DNA from: Myxocyprinus asiaticus
Lineage: Eukaryota > Chordata > Actinopteri > Cypriniformes > Catostomidae
Length of the DNA stretch: 64,000 nucleotides
Assembly (NCBI RefSeq): GCF_019703515.2
Contig: NC_059365.1
Coordinates: 34,615,501 to 34,679,500, forward strand
Direction: 5' to 3'
The notes under the pieces are model-generated. The model was not told the origin of the DNA, made no database searches, and was given only the letters and a program-made list of their open reading frames with translations. Of this stretch, positions 23,100 to 34,254 are shown one piece after another. A program made the translations under genes and the position numbers. Each line of letters begins with the position of its first letter. The stretch's first letter is position 1.

Positions 23100-23555
23100 G
23101 AACTGAGAAAAAAATAAAAAATAAAAAATAAATAAAAAATAATATTATATATATATTAGCAAATAGTACAATTGGAACTATTTTTCCTTCCGCTCATAAT
23201 GGTTAGCAATGTTTAAAGACACATGCAGTATAAATAATGCACACTAAATAATTATGACTCTAAATGTGACATTTATTACAATGGGTTTGTGTAAAGTTTA
23301 TTATATGTTTATTTAACATAAATTTGTTAAAACATTGATAATGTTCTGTAATCTTTGTTACAGAATATTTTTAAGTTTAGGCCTATATATATATATAAAA
23401 TATGACTTAAGTATAATATAAAAAATTACCCATTTTATCCATTTAATAGAGTTATCAGTATTAGTATTGATATTGCCAATATTTGCCTTGATAGTACTTA
23501 CATAGAATCAGATGTAAAAGAACATAAGTGGTATTGCTCATCCCGTTACTTTTGT
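23100..23555. repeat. Dispersed repeat, pair with 51.6-52.5 kb
   Basis: Shares ordered landmarks with 51640-52495: a preceding (ATT)n tract, GGAACTATTT followed by CTTCCGCTC, GACATTTATTA, ATGTTCTGT, CCCATTTTATCC, and a final AAGTGGTAT followed by GCCCATCCC or GCTCATCCC. The reverse complement of the end (GGGATGGGCGATACCA) is a well-known terminus of a fish non-autonomous element. Confidence 0.6.
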
Positions 23556-23589
23556 TTAGACTGTTTCTGGCTGTTTTACTTTAGAATGA

Positions 23590-24822
23590 TTACAGACAAC
23601 AGTACAGACCAGGTTAGTAAGCAATTCTATCAGACTAGTTTAATGTTAACACGTTACAATATTTAAGTCCTGTGGGTAAACAGTGTGTGATTTAACACTG
23701 GCACTGTTTACCTCGATTGTAAGTGTTACTATAACCAAATTTTTAATATTTTATACATTAAAAAAATCTTAGGGGAAAACTAACATTATGTAATCAACAT
23801 TATGCCACAAATGGTTTTTATAGAGCTTAATTTGTATTGAAGCCAGAACCCATACATGGATAGTATTTAGTCTTGCTCTTGACAGAATAATATTTAATTC
23901 CACTTGTCACAGAGCCTAGATAATCTGAACATGCCTGGCTTTTTGTTATATGAAGCTGTTTGTTGGTAAATGCTAAATTGGTCCTGGCGTTCTTACAAGA
24001 ATCCTGCTTTTATGACTTGAGCCCCACTCATTTGAATAGAGCCGTCTGTCATGGTTCACAGGCCCACATTAATTTCATTAAGCTGACTTCTAGACCGAGA
24101 CAACTCAGTGTTTCAGCTCTGAACTTCAGTGCCTGGATGTCTTTCACTGGATGTGCGCCATGCGCAGTCATCAAACGGATGCGGAGCAGAACTCTGGCAA
24201 ACCATTTTGGATTCTGTTTGATCCATGTATGTGTTAAACGGAAAGCGGCGTCTAACAGTGAATTTCTCAGAAAATCGGTTGGACATTTGTCCACTTCTGG
24301 ACAGCTCTCCTTTTCATAATGCCAATAGGATACACCAGTGAGCATTAACAGAGGAGAGGCTTCAGAGGATGCCAGTTTCCCAAGCGGCAGCACTGAATCC
24401 ACAATTAGAAGAACTGGGTGCATGCTCTCCTCTTTACACGACATCAAAGTCCACCAAATGTCCTCCAAAGTCCACTCTGTCCTTCATGCCCATTGTTCTC
24501 CTTAGAATTAATGTCACATTTGTCATCATATTTGCTCTTTTCATGTAGGACATTTAATGATCCAATTAAACACTTGAGGCTCAGGACTGCCATTATTAAT
24601 TAAACTGTCCTAAAAGCACACCAGGGAATGTCTCTCCCCAGGGTTTTGTGGGTGGGAAACTGGGAATTGTTGATATCCTATCATGGAGTTTTGGGAGTCA
24701 AATAGAAAAACACATTAGACACATCTAAATAAAATCATAGGGAAATCCTCAGAATATACTTCATTCGTTAAAGGTGCTGTGTCCAATTGTTTCTATTTTA
24801 AAATTAAGTCTGTTGATTTAAT
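23590..24822. other. No gene seen
   Basis: Two overlapping open frames (plus 23960-24319, minus 24468-24049) have no recognisable domain, and the DNA shows no coding bias that I can judge by eye. The stretch from 24335 to 24600 is unremarkable. Confidence 0.45.
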
Positions 24823-27800
24823 GGAAGACTCAAGATGGCGCGAGGAAGACTCAAGATGGCGCTGAGTATGGCTGCTGCGTTGTGAGCTCCGACACAACAC
24901 TGCAGTTTTTTGTTTGTTTTGTTCACAATTCTATGTTTGTTTGTCTTGGATGTTGTCTGCCTTACTGTCTACGACAGACAAACATTTTTGGACATTGGTT
25001 CTGCAATAGCACACCGAAAACCGGACTTTAAATTCCTCAATGCCGACCTGCTGTTTACAAACACGCCAGCGAAGCCCTTTGTCTGGGCAGCCCAACCGCG
25101 GAAACGCAGAAGGAAAAGGGGAAATAGAGCCGGCGTTCTCATCAGAGTAAGACGTCACGCAAATCGACCCCCGCTACCCAGTATTCTACTGGCAAATGTT
25201 CAGTCTCTGGAGCTGAGAGCGCAGATCTCTTTCCAACGAGAGACGAGGGACTGCTGCATTATCTGCCTTACGGAAACTTGGATGTCTGCGGAGATTCCAG
25301 ACTCAGCCATCGAACCCACAGGGTTCTCCGTGCACCGAGTGGACAGAGCGAAAGACCTCTCAGGTACAAGCAGAGGTGGTGGTGTATGTTTTATGGTCAA
25401 CAAATCCTGGTGTGATCAGAGAAACGTACATTCTATCAAGTCTTTCTACTCTCCTGATCTGGAATTTCTCATGCTTCTGTATTGACCATTCTGGCTACTG
25501 AGGGAATTCACAGTGGTCATTATCACAGCTGTGTACATCCCCCCACAAACCGACACAGACCGGGCACTCAAGGAACTGTATGGGATTATAAGCAAGCAGG
25601 AAACCGCGCACCCTGAGGCCGCATTCATTGTGACCGGGGACTTTAACAAAGCCAATCTCAAATCAATCGCACCAAAATACCACCAACACATCAGTTTCAA
25701 CACACGAGGGGACCGGGTTTTGGACCATTGCTACTCTCCCTTCCAGGATGGCTACAAATCCCTCCCCCGCCCACCATTTGGCAAATCAGACCACTCTTCC
25801 ATTCTGCTTCTGCCCGCTTACAGGCAGAAACTGAAACAGGAAGCACCCACCCTCAGAACGATCCAGTGCTGGTCGGATCAATCAGACTCTATGCTACAAG
25901 ACTGTTTTGATCATGTGGACTGGGAGGTGTTCCGGTCCGCCTCTGATGACGACATCGAGGTGTACGCTGATAGCGTAACGTGTTTCATCAGAAAGTGCAT
26001 AGAGGATGTTGATCCGACCAAAACAATATGGATCTACCCCAACCAGAAGCCATGGATAAATAGCGATGTGCATGCTGCACTTGATGCGCGGACCTCCGCT
26101 TTTAATTCTGGGAATGCGGAGGAGCATAAAAAAGCCAGTGCTGCACTCCACAAAACAATCAGAGCAGCCAAATGCCAGTACAGGGACAAGACTGAAGGAC
26201 AGTTTAACACCACCAACTCTAGAAGCATGTGGCAGGTAATTAATATCATCATGGACTTCAAAGGGAATAAAAACTCCACCATGAACACTGCTGCCTCTCT
26301 CCCGGATGAGCTAAATACTTTTTATGCTCGCTTCGAGGGAAATAACACCGCCCTCACGGAGAGAGCCCTCGCGGCCAAAGCTACAGAGGTTAGTTCACTC
26401 TCCGTCTCTGTAGCGTATGTAACCTGATCCTTCTAACGGGTGAATATCCGTAAAGCCACGGGTCCAGATGGCATTCCGGGCCATGTCATCAAAGCGTGAG
26501 TGAACCAACTGGTTGGTGTTTTTACAGATATTTTCAACCTTTCCATCTCCTTGTCTGTGGTCCCCATATGCTTTAAACATCCACCATTGTGCCTGTACAA
26601 AAGCAATCCAAAATCACTTGCTTAAATGACTGGCATCCTGTTGCTCTGACCCCCATCATCAGCAAATGCTTTGAGAGACTAATCAGAGATTACATCTGCT
26701 CTGTGCTGCCTCCATCACTGGACCCATTGCAGTTTGCTTACCGCAACAACCAACTGATGATGCCATTGCATCTACAATACACACTGCTTTCTCCCACCTG
26801 GAAAAAAAGGAACACATATGTGAGAATGCTGTTTGTAGACTACAGCTCAGCATTCAACACCATAGTGCCCTCCAAGCTTTATGTGAAACTCCGGGCACTG
26901 GGCTTAAACAGCTCGCTGTGGAGCTGGATCCTGGACTTCCTGTCAAGCAGACGCCAGATGGTTAGAATGGGCAGCAACATCTCTCCATCACTGACCCTCA
27001 ACACTGGAGCCCCGCAGGGCTGTGTTCTCAGCCCACTCCTGTATTCCCTGTACACACATGACTGTGTGGCAACACATAGCTCCAATGCCATCATTAAGTT
27101 TGCTGATGATACGACGGTCGTAGGTCTAATCACTGACAATGATGAAATGGCCTACAGAGAGGAGTTGCTCACTCTGACAAGCTGGTGTCAGGAGCACAAC
27201 CTCTCCCTCAATGTCAACACGACAAAGGAGCTTGTGGTGGACTTCAGGAGAAAAGACAGAGAACACAGTCCCATCACCATCAATGGAGCACTGGTGGAGA
27301 GAGTCAGCAGCTTCAAGTTCCTCTGTGTCCACATCACTGAGGAACTCACATGGTCCGTCCACACTGAGGCCGTTGTGAAGAAGGCTCATCAGTGCCTCTT
27401 CTTCCTGAGATGGCTGAGGAAGTTTGGAATGAACCGCCACATCCTCACACGGTTCTACACCAGCACTGTAGAGAGCATACTGACTGGCTGCATCACTGCC
27501 TGGTATGGCAATAGCACCGCCCACAACTACAAAGCCCTGTGATGGGTGGTGCGAACTGCCAGACACATCATCGGAGGTGAGCTTCCCTCCCTCCAGGACA
27601 TATATACAAGGTGGTGTGTGAAAAAAGCTCAGAGGATCATCAGAGACTCCAGCCACCCAAGCCATGTGCTGCTTTCACTGCTACCATCAGGCAGGCGGTA
27701 TTGCAGCATGAGGACCCGCACCAGCCAACTTCATGACAGCTTCTTTCCCCCAAGCAATCAGACTTCTGAACTCTTGATCTCTCATGATCAATATACATCA

Positions 27801-28277
27801 GCACTGCACTTTATTAATCTTATTATTTCACACTGGACTGTCTTAAATTATATTCTCTCTTAACAACACACTGGCAACTGACTATCAACCGACAGCCTGA
27901 ATGTCAATACAGTACAATACAACCTACTGTATATTTTATATATACTATATATACTTTTTTTATTGTATAATGTGTATTCTATATTGTTTGTATGTGTTTT
28001 CCATATTGTGTGTATTGTATACTGTACAGTATTCTATATTGTGTGTATTGTATACTGTATATTGTATATTATTATTTGTATATTGTGTTGTGTGTAATTA
28101 TGTGTATATTAGATATGTAAATTGTGATGTGTAAATCTGTTTATTGTAATTGGTATATGTCTCATCTATGTCTCATCACTGTCACGACTGCTATGTTGCT
28201 CGGAACTGCACCCAAGACTTTCACCCACTATTGCACTTGTGTATATGGTTGTGTGACAATAAAAGTGAAGTGAAGTT
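24823..28277 (+). mobile_element. Nearly full-length Jockey/CR1/Rex-type LINE
   Basis: A non-LTR retrotransposon of about 3.45 kb. Its 5' end carries two copies of GGAAGACTCAAGATGGCGC, 21 bp apart (24823 and 24844). The open frame encodes an endonuclease and then a reverse transcriptase. The 3' end is ACAATAAAAGTGAAGTGAAG, a short pentamer (GTGAA) tail at about 28257-28277. A 3' UTR rich in TATTGTGTGTATTGTATACT-type words spans 27880-28190. No clear target-site duplication was found. Among the LINEs here this one has the fewest lesions, so it is the youngest, yet it is inactive. Confidence 0.85.
24910..27800 (+). pseudogene. LINE endonuclease-reverse transcriptase ORF with stops and frameshifts
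   Basis: The endonuclease (24910-25830) shows the exonuclease-endonuclease-phosphatase residues in order: ILLANVQSLE (Asn), CLTETWMS (Glu), the VYIPPQ block, VTGDFNKAN (Asp/Asn), RVLDHCYS, and GKSDHSSI (Asp/His). It would nick target DNA. A linker follows with MWQVINIIMDFKG. The RT contains KATGPDGIPGHV (about 26455), NDWHPVALTPIISKCFERLI, motif A LFVDYSSAFNTIV (about 26830), motif B NTGAPQGCVLSPLLYSLY (about 27003) and motif C KFADDTTVVG (about 27100), then FFLRWLRKFGMN and the C-terminal LPSLQDIY and LLPSGRRY blocks. Lesions: TGA at 25483, stop near 26425, a 1-base loss near 26574, TGA at 27540 and a shift near 27750. Confidence 0.85.
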
Positions 28278-28329
28278 AATGTGTAATTCAGTATAATTAT
28301 TTTTATAATAAATAAAGTGTTAAAAAAAT

Positions 28330-28595
28330 AATTCTGCAATTAATTATGTCAATTTGTAATAAGGAATTGCCCTACCAGTGCAGTAATTCATGCTTGAACT
28401 ACCACCTTCATGTTTTTGTGAGTCACAGTCAGCAGGGGGCAGTCAGCGCAACTCCAGCTGTACAGGCAACAAACCCCACTTACCGAGAGCAGCCAGCAGG
28501 ACACGTTCTTGTGTTTCAAAGACAGCTGGACAGAGCACAACTCCAAATGCAGGTGTCTCAAGATGCGTTTTTCAATGCTTAATATGAATTTATTC
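28330..28595. repeat. Second copy of the TAGGGCTGTCAAT-family interior
   Basis: TGTAATAAGGAATTGCCC, ACTACCACCTTCATG and CAGGGGGCAGTCAG occur in the same order as at 17460-17545. The open frames reading through it are incidental. Confidence 0.5.
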
Positions 28596-30040
28596 ATTAA
28601 AATTTAACTGACATGTTATCCTAAAAATGTAGCATTTATGCACGAGATGCTAAAAACCAGTGGAACGCAATGCAATGAATTGAAAACAGTCGACACAGAT
28701 GCCAGTGGACACGTATGGTCAGAATGCTCCAGAGCAAAACTTGCGTGATTCAGTCAGGCTTTACTCGATATCAGGGTGGCTGGCAGAGACCATAAACATA
28801 TGTGACCCACTTGAATAGAGTGAACATTCTAGTATAAAGCTCTGTATGGAGGAAATCAAACCCCTCAAACTGCTAGACATCCTCATCATTATAAACAGCA
28901 CTGACGAGGTAAAAAGAAACAGATAATAGACATGGGCCCTGATTTACTAAGATCTCAAATAGCGGGTGTTAGTTTGCTTATGGAATCGATGAAATTGCGT
29001 GTGTGCATCATGGGCATTTTACAGGTGATTTACTAAGAAAAATTGTGCAAATAACTACACGTGCAAATATGTTGGACACACCCTCCAATTGTAGCACCCA
29101 AACCAAATGCAATTACAGTACAGCTATCACTAAATACAATTTTATTATTATTCAATATGGCATTTATATGTTTATTTGTAGGATTTTATGGTATCATCAT
29201 AAAATCCCTGCTACTTAACGTGTAAGAGTAGTTAATGCACATGACACTCTTCACTTGAAATTAAAAATAATTCACAAAGAAAATACAATAGATTATGTTC
29301 ACATTAAGCCATCACACCACTGATGTATACTTAAATGTAATCTGAATTTCAAACCGCCATTATCTTGACCAATGATGGCAAAGTTATCTGCGCACAAGAG
29401 AGAGGTATGGAAAGCTGCACAGTACAGCTTCCCGTGTCTGGTAACCTAATAACCTAGTAACCTAATAATAAGTGGTAAACTTATAACTTGAGTAGGTTAA
29501 ACTTTCACTTCAGAACAGGGGGTCAAGTTGTTTTTGATAACTTTAGTTACAATTTAGTCTTAATATATTTATATAAACTTGAACACCACCAAATAAATAC
29601 AAATGTTACAACTTTTATATACAGGATTTTAGTAAGTGTATCAGTAGCAAAACATTTGTAAAGCCAATACTAATTAGCTTTAATTAATGGCTTAATATTG
29701 TTTAGTAAACTTTATTTTATGATGGATCTCTAAAATAGAGTATTATTTACATCACATTCTACAGAAAAAAAAAAAAGACTTTTAATGGGTTGTAAATTAC
29801 AGATAAGATAGCCTTATTTTGCATTTAGTTATTTAGAAATAGAGCATTAATTCATTACTTTCTACACAAAAATTTGACATTTAATAAATGGTCAATTATG
29901 GCTAAAATAGCCTTAATTTACATTCAGTTTATTATTTACTATTGTGTTATTTATGCATAACTAGTGCATTATTGTGGAGCCTTACAATAAAGTGTTACCA
30001 ATATATTATATATTATTATATATTGAATTATCTTTATTTG
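28596..30040. other. No gene seen; scattered repeat fragments
   Basis: 28930-29110 (GGGCCCTGATTTACTAAGAT, and again GTGATTTACTAAGAAAAA) looks like a short MITE end. 29975-30000 (TACAATAAAGTGTTACCAAT) is a commonly seen fish element terminus. No coding sequence was recognised. Confidence 0.4.
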
Positions 30041-30096
30041 GGAGCCTTTCATGAAATATATATCTATATATGTATATATATTTCATGAAAGGCTCC
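30041..30096. other. Perfect 22-bp inverted repeat (hairpin)
   Basis: GGAGCCTTTCATGAAATATA (continuing TA) at 30041-30062 is mirrored exactly by its reverse complement ending at 30096, with a short AT-only loop. It sits inside repeat sequence, between two TA-rich tracts. Confidence 0.85.
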
Positions 30097-30193
30097 AATA
30101 TATATATATGATTTACTGTGATTAATTTGATTAATTAATTGTCAACTGATGTAATTAATTAAATTACCAATTTTAATCGATTGGCAGCCCTAG

Positions 30194-30194
<1 letters not shown>

Positions 30195-30260
<66 letters not shown>
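30195..30260. repeat. (AT)n microsatellite
   Basis: More than 30 AT units. Confidence 0.95.
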
Positions 30261-30263
<3 letters not shown>

Positions 30264-30640
30264 TTTTAGGGTGATATCCCAGAAAAGTTTAAATTCTTGG
30301 CTCCGTGGCGCTTTAAGAAATACTTTAATTTGAGAAGTCAGGCATTGATTTAACCAATTGCATGTTTGGAGCTAGACTAACTGTTAACCAACCAATGGCA
30401 GATAGATGGAGTGCTTCAAAAACCTGTTTTACACATTTATGCTGAACTAAAGTTTAAAACCAGTGCTTACCTAAATCTTAACACTTTTATTTGCTGCCTT
30501 CCAAGCACTGCTATTTCCCTCAGGAAATGCAAATCTAGTTATTTTTACTATTCTGGTTGGTGCCAGTAATGCTGCAGAAATTATGGACTGCACCTTTAAA
30601 TCACATTCTTGGGGTCAAACAGGCCACATGAACACTGAAT
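30261..30640. other. Unclassified, probable old repeat
   Basis: The phrases TTGGCTCCGTGGCGCTTTAA and GAAATTATGGACTGCACCTT have the flavour of dispersed fish repeats, but I could not find a second copy in the window. Confidence 0.3.
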
Positions 30641-30683
30641 TTCAATATACAGTATATACAGTATCACTATTTTTTCTTATCAG

Positions 30684-30999
30684 TGGTGTCCAAGTGTCTG
30701 CAAACCTGAATTCTGACGACAATTCAATGGACTCGCTACAAACAGACACCTCACTCTCTCGGAAAGCACAGCAGAGGGTCCCAGCTGGAGAAGATGGCTT
30801 GTGTCAGGGTCAAAATTCCAGTCAGAAAGAAAGCGAACACATCCAGATGAGATGGGAGAGTCGGCACAGTTTGGGGTATGAGGCGAACAAACAAGGCTTG
30901 GATCGCAGACCTCACCCCTGCATGACAGATTTGCCACATGGTCCCAAGGCTTTGATTTCAATGGTTGAAACTGCAACACAAGCTCAAACTGTACCTTGA
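30684..30999 (+). CDS. Candidate terminal host exon, weak
   Basis: A pyrimidine-rich tract ending TTTTTTCTTATCAG precedes an open stretch of about 105 codons, terminated by TGA at 30997-30999. The predicted peptide is hydrophilic and Ser/Gln-rich (for example NSDDNSMDSLQTDTSLSRKA and GQNSSQKESEHIQMRWE). It has no membrane segment and resembles no domain I know. The stretch is visibly less AT-rich than its flanks and no repeat is recognised in it. These are the only reasons for listing it. It could equally be a chance open frame: an ORF of this length is not rare by chance, and no donor, upstream exon or convincing polyadenylation signal was identified. Confidence 0.25.
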
Positions 31000-31202
31000 A
31001 CTTTGTGTCTCAAGAGTTTCTGAGCAAATATTAAAATGATGAGAAACTAAAATGCTTTCTACAAGTATATAACCTGAGTTGCAGTGTTTATTTCATCTTC
31101 TGGATATCTGCAAACCAACAGTTACCAATTTGCTAAACCAGCAGGTGGTAAACAGCATGACTCTGGAAATTTACAATACACATATATATATATATATATA
31201 CA
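31000..31202. other. No gene seen; short (AT)n
   Basis: A (AT)n tract of about nine units at 31182-31200 directly precedes the next MITE. Confidence 0.5.
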
Positions 31203-31720
31203 CAGGGTTGGGAAGGTTACTTTTAAAAAGTATTCCACTACAGATTACAGAATACATGCTGTAAAATGTAATTTGTAACGTATTCCGTTACTCAAGGTCA
31301 GTAACGTATTCTAAATACTTTGGATTACTTCTTCAGCACTGGCAGATTTTTTCATTGTTTTGACTATAAACAAGTAAATAAAGTAAGAAAATACACTTCA
31401 CTGTAAAAATACATTCTCTAAAAATATTTTTGCTCTAATATCAAAGGTCTTACTAGAGAAAAAGATTTTATGCTCTAACGTGAATTTTCTTTATAGAATT
31501 CATTATAAATATAATCACGTGTGGTAACAGATGCATGTTAAGGCAAGAAATAGCATTTTATCTTAGCATAAAGCTAAATGTTCACATGACATTTTACACA
31601 AGATTAACTATTTCTGCTGCTCCATGATTCAAATACCCACAGAGTGAAAATAACCACATCCTTTTCTGATCGTATGTGGATTCTGTTCAGAGAATGAGGC
31701 AGAAAATATATTATTTGTAG
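31203..31720 (+). mobile_element. hAT-type MITE, copy B1, right end lost
   Basis: Begins CAGGGTTGGGAAGGTTACTT and follows copy A (10696) through GTAACGTATTCCGTTAC and AAAGGTCTTACTAGAGAAAA. It then departs from it near 31630 and runs straight into a second copy at 31722. No right terminus. Confidence 0.75.
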
Positions 31721-31721
31721 C

Positions 31722-32262
31722 CAGGGTTGTGAGGGTTACTTTTGAAATGTATTCCACTACAGATTACAGAATACATGCTGTGAAATGTCATTTGAAGTCA
31801 GGAACGTATTCTAAATATTTTGGATTACTTCTTCAGCAATGGTAGATTTTTTCACTTGTTTTGACTATAAAAACTCTACCAGTACAGTAAGACAAGATAC
31901 ACGTTAAAAGTACATTCTCTGGAAAACCTAAATATCTTATGCAGTGTTGCTTCAAAAACAAGATAAATCTAACTGATCTTGTTTTAAGGATTTTTAGATA
32001 TTTTTACAGGAAAACAACACAAAAATTATTATCAAGAAAAAGATTTTTGCCCTAATATCAAAGATCTTACTAGAAAAGAAGAAATTATGATCCAACGTGA
32101 ATTTTCTTGATAAAAAAATATGATCGTGCCTGGGAACATGTGAATGTAAAATGGCTAGAAATAGCATTTTAGCTTAGCATAAAGCTGATGATTTACACAA
32201 GGTTTATTTCTATTTCTTCTGCTCCAAACTTACCACAAACTTACTTGTATGTACTTGAATGT
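31722..32262 (+). mobile_element. hAT-type MITE, copy B2, right end lost
   Basis: Begins CAGGGTTGTGAGGGTTACTT and is nearly collinear with copy A up to CTTCTGCTCCAAACTTACC (about 32235). It is cut off where DIRS-like sequence starts. Together with B1 it forms a head-to-tail pair. Confidence 0.75.
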
Positions 32263-32269
32263 AGGGTCA

Positions 32270-32876
32270 CGATCTCACCCCTCACTGAGGTGAAATGGCG
32301 AACTGAATCGCATAGCCTATTCGGATTGTCCTGGTCAGCCAATTTGGAGAGCGCTAGCCACGCCTCCAAACTCCACACAAGGGACACCAAGAGGACGATC
32401 GCATTTGACGTACCTGCAGGTGGGGCCTAACGGCGTGGAGGAGCAGGAACCGCCACGTCGAGGAGCCTTGCATCCCGAGCTCATGGCTGTGCTGAGGGAA
32501 ACATAAAAGCACTTACCTCCCTCCGTATACCCACCATAGGACTGGTCAGCGACGAGGGATGAGGCTGAGCGCCCTCGCAGGTGTGCCGTGGCCGGGTGCA
32601 CAAATGCGGTGGGCCCGCGTTCATAACACCCTGGCCGCGAGTGTTCAGTGTCCGGCTGTTGTGATAACAATGGCTGTAAACACCAGCTGTGTGACCCAGG
32701 GAGTGAGGAAACTGCTCTTTTTTGAAAATGTGAGTAACGCAGCCCCTTGGGTGTGCGGCGAAAACAAAACAAAAGGGAACACAGGATTCTCCTCCCGGTC
32801 CTCCACCAGGGGACAGAGTGGTCTGGATACCAGCTCCAGGGTTCCAGCAGGCCTCTTCTTCCCTGGGTCGTCCATC
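32270..32876 (-). pseudogene. Start of DIRS second ORF (before the RT core)
   Basis: Overlapping minus-strand frames carry the linker that precedes the reverse transcriptase in fish DIRS1 elements (a proline/arginine-rich stretch, then WCLQPLLSQQPDTEHSRPG and LTRTIRIGYAIQFA). The catalytic RT motifs, which should come next, are gone. Several stops interrupt the frame. Confidence 0.55.
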
Positions 32877-34254
32877 TCAGGGGCGCTTAGAGGCCTTCCT
32901 GGGGCTCTTAGCACCGGACCGTGAGACGGGGGTTGTCAGCTTGCTGCGGGGGGATCTACGCCGGGGCCAAGCTTGGCCCACCTGAGTTGCAACTGCAGGT
33001 GGATGCCCTTGGCTGTGAGCAGACGGGGTGCGGGAACTTGAATCGCACCGAGGCAGGATGTGTTGAATCACCTCCGTCTGCTTTTCACTGCTGAGAACTG
33101 CTGAGAACTGCTGGGCAAATTCCTCAGTGGTGTCGTTGAATAGGCCGATCTGGGAGATGGGAGCAATGAGAAAGCGGACCTTGTAGGCATCCTTCATCTT
33201 GACCAGATTCAGCCATAGGTGGCGCTTCTGGACCACCAAGGTGGACATCACCTGCCTGAGTGCCCACCCCGTGACCTTCGTCGCCCGGAGGGCGAGATCG
33301 GTCACCAAGCGCAGCTCCTGCATCACTTTGGGGTCAGGATTATCCACATGCAGCTCTTTCAATGCCTTGGCCTGGTGTACTTGCAGGAGGGCCATGGCAT
33401 GCAGGGCGGAGGCGGCCTGTCCAGCGGCACATTAAGCTTTGGTCACCAGAGACGACATAGACTTACAGGCCAGATGGCGGTATTTTGCGGGCACAAGTTC
33501 ACCACAACCGCCTTATCCACCTGAGGAATCTCTGTGTACCCCCTGGCCACTCCACCATCGAGGGTAGTGAAAGCAGACGATCCCAGAAGTCGTGTCCGGG
33601 CAGTAAAAGGTGCCTGCCACGACTTTGTGAGTTCTTCGTGCACCTCCGGGAAGAATGGGACCGGGGCAGGGCGTGGCCATGAGCGGCGCTCCAAACCCAG
33701 GAACCAATCATCAAGCTGCGAGGGCTCAGGGCAGGGTGGAGGGTTCCACTCCAGCCTGACGCTCGTGGCAGCCCAGGCAAGCATGGCGGTCAGCTCCGCG
33801 TTAGCCTCAGACTGGGCGGCCACACCCGAAGTTGGGAGCCCAGTTGAGTCCTCAGCGTCCGACTGCGCCAACCCGCTCTCTGATGCTGTGATCGAGAGCT
33901 CATCCTGCTCACGAGCTCCGAAAGGGACATTAAACTCACCTTGAGGCGAGCTGCCTGTCTCATCCCAGAACTTGACCGGGGCAAATGAACGTACTGGGGA
34001 ATGGGAGGTCCATCGGGGATTACCTGGTGGAACCACTCCCATTGAGGTCCCCAAATTGCCCCCAACACTAACCGACCCGGACTCATACCCATAGGTAGAA
34101 GGCCCGGGGTGGGGAGCAGCTGAAGTGGCTTTCCTCCGGAAGAAGAAAAGCCACAGCTGCAACGTTACCATGGTCATGTTCTCACAGTGAGGACAAACCA
34201 TCCATGAATGCTGCCTCAAGGTGACTAAGGCCTAGACACGTGATACAGCGCTCG
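32877..34254 (-). pseudogene. DIRS1-type gag-like protein, frameshifted
   Basis: Putative structural protein of the DIRS retrotransposon. The N-terminus carries Cys/His pairs (HERCITCLGLSHLEAA, then after a 1-base shift VCPHCENMT), like the zinc-binding head seen in fish DIRS gag. The middle is acidic and Ser-rich (34050-33780). The C-terminal half has the conserved blocks SWQAPFTARTRLLGSSAFTT, GGVARGYTEIPQV, ALLQVHQAKALKELH, FALRATKV-like LALRATKVTGWALRQVMS, QKRHLWLNLVKMKDAYKVRF and IGLFNDTTEEFAQQFSAV, before a basic Ser/Arg tail. Lesions: a shift near 34205, a shift near 33470 and a TAA near 33433. Not functional. Confidence 0.75.

Noticed and set aside
24049..24468. 139-codon minus-strand and 119-codon plus-strand overlapping frames
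   Set aside because: Mutually antisense, no family resemblance, no promoter or splice signals that set one apart.
32335..32772. 145-codon minus-strand frame as an independent gene
   Set aside because: It is the frameshifted linker and beginning of the DIRS second ORF, shown by order relative to gag and by RTIRIGYAIQFA nearby.
33199..33944. Plus-strand frames of 65-136 codons
   Set aside because: Antisense shadows of the DIRS gag-like gene.
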